Below, one piece after another: positions 62,101 to 64,000 of a stretch of DNA of 64,000 nucleotides; the stretch's first letter is position 1, and every line of letters begins with the position of its first letter. The notes under the pieces are model-generated. The model was not told where the DNA came from. It ran no database searches and saw nothing but the letters and a program-made list of their open reading frames with translations. Origin of the DNA: Phoronis australis (taxonomy: Eukaryota > Phoronida > Phoronidae); NCBI GenBank assembly GCA_002633005.1, contig NMRA01000458.1:140933-204932 (forward strand). Direction: 5' to 3'. A program made the translations under genes and the position numbers.

Positions 62101-64000
62101 ACGCCAATAAAATGGCTGCCCCAGCTGAAGGGCATTAAACTTCACACTTTTTAATTGTCAGAAAAAAAGAAATACAAGACTGTAACTTACGAAATGTTCC
62201 TATTTAATTTATTGACGTCTCTCAATTAATGGAAGTTATTATGAATTCTAAACTGGTGAAAAAAGGAAGTGTTTCTTTAAGTACAGAAAAGCTGCTCGAA
62301 AATTCTCGGTAATAAAACAAATGAAGAGCTGTCCCATTTGTTCAGCTGACTTAATGATTCAGTCATTTTGCTCACACCTAATTTAACAAACGCTAATTGT
62401 TACCCAACTGTTAAACTGCGTATCAGTCACTCCAATTGATATACAATTAAACATTAGGTAACAGTCAGCAGTAACCGTTTGATCAATTAAGGAAGAGTTC
62501 TAGCTTGCATTCCTGCAGGCTCTGTCACTCAGGAGTTTGACGAGGTTTCAGTATATCACCATTGCCAAGTTAAGTATGTGGTCTCACTGCCATTCCGAAT
62601 ACAAACACTTGGTAAAAATCAACATTACAGACCCTAACTTCTACCTTGCACCTACCTTGAGCTCTTTCTCAATTGGTGTTCTCAACTGTCGCAGTTTGGC
62701 CGTTACATTTGACAAAAAGGGTTTGTAGAAACTGTGAACATTCCACAAGGCAGCCATCACTTGGTCTGAAAAGTAGATATAACATGGGCTAAATACATAT
62801 CACACATTGACATTGTACCAAACATACAATGTGGAGAGTTAACAATTCTGGTATAAATGTATTCTAGAAATTAGCGAAAAGTTTTAGAGCTACACATAGG
62901 GAAGAACTTCCTAAACCAGACCGGTCATGAAAACTTTTGCATAATTATTGTACTCCTTTATATATCTTCAAACATTCACGCTATTTTCACTGACGTTGAA
63001 GCACTCATAGTCAACAAGTGAACAAGAGTCTACAGTGCAAACCACTGCACAACACAAGCATATCTACGAGCTGGACTTTCAACTGCCAGTTAACGTTTAG
63101 CTAAGTGTCAACAGTTCATGATTTCCACCACCACAAACTCAAGTTCCTAGTAACTTTTCCCATAACATACTTCTTTCAGCTGATTCTTCCATGTTGATCA
63201 ATTGACAGTGAAAAGCGAAGACAAACTCTAGACGCAGCTCAAATTCTCCTATTGTGGAACTCTCCAGAAACTGCTGGAAGGATTTGATCAGTTCTGTGAT
63301 GTCTGTATGTGAAGCACTCTCATTCTGAAAACAGATTAGAAACTGGTGAATGGGATGTTGGTGCCCAATTAACACATTTTGCTTAGACTCAAATTTCTGC
63401 AAATCGTGGCTGGTATGGTGGCAACAGGCTTTGTTTTCTTTTTGCAATCCAGTGCTCGGCGCTTATCTTCGCCAAACGAAACCCGAGGTCACCAGAACTG
63501 ACGACAAAATTCTCAACTAAATAAAAAAGTCGTGCAATAGCTGCTCTCAGAAATTATATGTGGCTCTTCAATTTGTCCCCCTATAATGTGCACTCAATTC
63601 CTCCTGGCAGTGAAGAAAGCAAATGTTCACATGTACTGGAAGCTCACGTTTTGTGGTCCGATCTATACAGATTTTTGCCAAACAATTTTGACTTCTGTCT
63701 GTTTACTTCCTGTTGTAATTCAAGTGTGTTTGATGTGTGTTGAGGGTGGCAAATGCACTGATTTCACAAAATAAACGGAAAAATTGTGAACCAGAAATAT
63801 CAATTCGAAAAAACCTGTTAGAAAATTAAAGTTTGGAAGTCACCAACAACGTTGAAACAAATTTCAGGGGAATTACTATCTGACTTAAATACTTGGTGTG
63901 ATGACATGGTGACGACTAGGGATTCTTCCCAGGTCGCCAAACACAATCAGAAGTCGCATTGGCTACCTGCAGGCTGTCACATTGTGCACTACAATCATTG
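35210..64000 (-). CDS. MDN1: Midasin (MDN1/Rea1), C-terminal part, gene continues beyond window
   Basis: Giant nuclear AAA-ATPase that removes assembly factors from pre-60S ribosomes. Exons, 5' to 3' (minus): 63171-63324, 62656-62765, 61586-61690, 61204-61326, 60615-60765, 60102-60151, 59662-59758, 58420-58534, 58130-58235, 57557-57672, 56814-56913, 56524-56631, 56140-56328, 55632-55699, 54672-55003, 53728-54050, 53204-53341, 52736-52871, 51610-51746, 50760-50930, 50377-50509, 49432-49589, 48908-49015, 48214-48480, 47394-47510, 46515-46709, 45186-45386, 44689-44778, 41042-41157, 39818-39992, 39345-39418, 38924-39038, 37878-38087, 36904-36951, 35210-35344. Their sum is exactly 1,657 codons including stop, with every phase matching. 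Human midasin has about 5,600 residues, so this is roughly the last 30 percent: end of the linker, D/E-rich domain, MIDAS domain. The six AAA modules lie off the right edge. All donors are GT except the exon at 56524-56631. Confidence 0.95.
36801..36886 (-). mobile_element. Repeat end, inverted relative to 33074-33250
   Basis: Read on the minus strand it starts 'aagggagtgttcacatatca' and continues into a G-rich block. It shares the terminus of the element at 33074 and lies in the last-but-one MDN1 intron side, just downstream of exon 36904-36951. Confidence 0.4.
37147..37297. repeat. 74-bp direct duplication
   Basis: Two adjacent, essentially identical 74-base copies beginning 'actggcttgagaccttgctt' in an MDN1 intron. 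Identity implies recent origin or a possible assembly duplication. Confidence 0.85.
37753..37852. repeat. 53-bp period direct duplication next to a MDN1 exon
   Basis: 'gtttgttgtaaatgtatgct' and the following bases to 'tcctcata' occur twice with a 53-base offset. The right copy ends 26 bases from the donor side of exon 37878-38087. Confidence 0.85.
40049..40280. repeat. 57-bp tandem array, 4 copies
   Basis: Unit starts 'gtagcggatggttattgtga'. The length is 19 codons, so an open frame runs through the array by arithmetic. It starts 57 bases from MDN1 exon 39818-39992, in the intron on its 5' side. Confidence 0.85.
40376..40765. repeat. 28-bp tandem array, about 14 copies
   Basis: Unit 'ctgacagttcttccaaagca' plus eight bases of A-rich spacer. 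Units vary at a few positions (attcttcc, gttgttcc, gttcttac). It lies 110 bases after the 57-bp array in the same MDN1 intron. Two overlapping minus-strand open frames across it are artefacts of the repeat. Confidence 0.85.
42110..42895 (-). repeat. Dispersed repeat family R2, copy 3
   Basis: Reverse orientation relative to the copies at 29640 and 33416. It ends with a hairpin at 42859-42888, arms 'atgcgaccacata' and 'tatgtgggcgcat'. Two internal blocks both start 'aaaatggccac.agatggtgc', so it contains a degenerate internal tandem repeat. It sits in the 3.5-kb MDN1 intron between 41157 and 44689; the rest of that intron holds no recognisable exon. Confidence 0.6.
43880..44363 (+). mobile_element. 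MITE family R1, copy 3
   Basis: Ends 'catcctacataaccttaaa', the reverse complement of the R1 left terminus at 27245. The interior has 'tctcagaaatggctaatcag' and 'cagttctccaaaatcc', parallel to copies 1 and 2. The left terminus is worn. Confidence 0.55.
44689..53341 (-). CDS. MDN1: MDN1 exons encoding the acidic D/E-rich domain
   Basis: Twelve exons from 53204-53341 ('DEMDGEGATQFEDIEGGG') to 44689-44778. The stretch is dominated by Asp, Glu, Gln and Ser with low-complexity runs, as in other midasins, where it is a long flexible tether between the linker and the MIDAS domain. Conserved islands that anchor the alignment are 'IKSEDNAIEMSDDFDGK', 'NSDKLDEQIWGGD', 'VPDDLKLDDE' and 'DVYEHIKK'. Exon sizes are mostly multiples of three, so length variation by exon gain or loss is tolerated. 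The plus-strand Ser/Pro/His-rich frames opposite these exons are shadows of the acidic codons. Confidence 0.9.
45605..45755 (-). mobile_element. SINE-like element, copy 2
   Basis: Matches 1464-1612 with one substitution (45698 A against 1557 G region) over about 146 bases, including the tail repeat. It lies in the MDN1 intron between 45386 and 46515. No clear target-site duplication is visible. A GC-richer stretch of about 180 bases (45756-45935) borders its 5' side and is absent from copy 1. Confidence 0.75.
47090..47310. repeat. 45-bp tandem array, 5 copies
   Basis: Unit 'gtgcactgtccaccatcagc' continuing for 45 bases, in the MDN1 intron between 46709 and 47394. The unit is a multiple of three, so the minus strand stays open with a 15-residue repeat; no splice signals make it an exon. 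Confidence 0.85.
49785..50365. repeat. 47-bp array with alternating A/B units (94-bp higher-order repeat)
   Basis: Twelve units share 'aaaacaggatcatcaagtat' and differ in a variable block: A has 'cataatgtatt', B has 'cattgtgtgtt'. The order is A B A B A B A B A B A A (A units at 49808, 49902, 49996, 50090, 50184, 50278 and 50325). The right end is about 12 bases from the donor of MDN1 exon 50377-50509, so nearly the whole start of that intron is array. Confidence 0.9.
53728..63324 (-). CDS. MDN1: MDN1 exons encoding the end of the linker
   Basis: Sixteen exons of mainly helical sequence. Anchors shared with vertebrate midasin are 'FLSNVTAKLRQLRTPIEKEL', 'FVKIARWNDINFWAMK', 'LRKRKALSDLFKYLAQIGLS', 'DKYFSRTLARQALFHSS', 'NLERCKGFAEHL' and 'CKLAAVLLGIFSELTLKGF'. 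Two irregularities: exon 57557-57672 has its end and donor triplicated, and exon 56524-56631 ends CAG|GATAAGT. The exon at 58130-58235 must use the donor AAG|GTACCC because the family continues straight into 'ELGTSNLERCKGF'; the frame stays open past it by chance. Confidence 0.88.
57448..57594 (-). repeat. MDN1: 49-bp triplication covering a MDN1 exon end and its donor
   Basis: Three near-identical 49-base units at 57448, 57497 and 57546. The rightmost unit contains the last 38 or so bases of exon 57557-57672 and its donor CTCAG|GTTGGT; the other two are intronic and carry the same donor sequence. Use of either extra donor would add 49 or 98 bases, shift the frame and meet an early stop. Confidence 0.85.
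59052..59400 (+). mobile_element. MITE family R1, copy 4 (diverged)
   Basis: Starts 'gtttaagatcgcgtaagact' and contains 'catcatatcatggttgatcg', 'gattcatacgaaactttcgg' and 'caaaaatgttgctaggaatt', the counterparts of blocks in copies 2 and 3. The right terminus is not clear. It is in the MDN1 intron between 58534 and 59662. Confidence 0.5.
60541..60596. repeat. Degenerate (CAAT)n simple repeat
   Basis: 'catcaatcaatcaatcaatc' followed by related units ending 'cgatcgatcaag', just 3' of MDN1 exon 60615-60765. Confidence 0.8.
63967..64000 (-). CDS. MDN1: Possible MDN1 exon cut by the right window edge
   Basis: Minus strand: an open frame ending 'CSAQCDSLQ' runs into CAG|GTAGCC, in phase 0 to join the exon at 63171-63324. 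It sits where the next upstream exon is expected, but only 11 codons are visible and there is no clear family match. Confidence 0.35.

Overview
The window is nuclear DNA from a multicellular animal. Genes are split into many short exons with GT-AG introns, the introns hold transposon debris and minisatellites, and single unresolved bases (3566, 8833, 18070) mark a draft assembly. The three genes recognised are animal-type: a BHMT-like methyltransferase of the form seen in marine invertebrates, a Polyhomeotic protein and midasin. AT-rich DNA, short introns and MITE families fit a marine invertebrate, perhaps a non-vertebrate deuterostome, but the species is not fixed by anything seen.

Layout. 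1-2640: intergenic DNA with two well-bounded small insertions (a 94-bp perfect-hairpin element and a SINE-like element). 2641-13129 (minus): a complete betaine-homocysteine methyltransferase-like gene in eight exons. 13130-19551: gene-poor spacer full of degraded repeats, between the BHMT-like gene and PHC, which point away from each other. 19552-31212 (plus): the complete coding region of a Polyhomeotic-like (PHC) Polycomb protein in ten coding exons, with glutamine-rich N-terminal half, HD1 motif, FCS zinc finger and C-terminal SAM domain. 31213-35209: convergent spacer. 35210-64000 (minus): the C-terminal 1,656 residues of midasin (MDN1) in 35 phase-compatible exons, plus a possible 36th cut by the window edge: linker end, acidic D/E-rich domain and MIDAS domain.

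The genes belong to unrelated pathways (one-carbon metabolism, chromatin silencing, 60S ribosome assembly) and nothing suggests joint function. No prokaryotic, viral or defence system was found. The most unusual points are a MDN1 exon whose only phase-correct donor is CAG|GATAAGT; a 49-bp triplication that copies the end of a MDN1 exon with its splice donor; a decayed copy of the PHC SAM exon after the stop codon; a two-exon, 54-residue, frame-neutral insert in the BHMT-like protein; two near-identical copies of a structured SINE-like element 44 kb apart; and tandem arrays with alternating A/B units.

All exon borders were assigned by eye from splice signals, phase and protein family resemblance; every internal phase adds up, but no transcript evidence was available.
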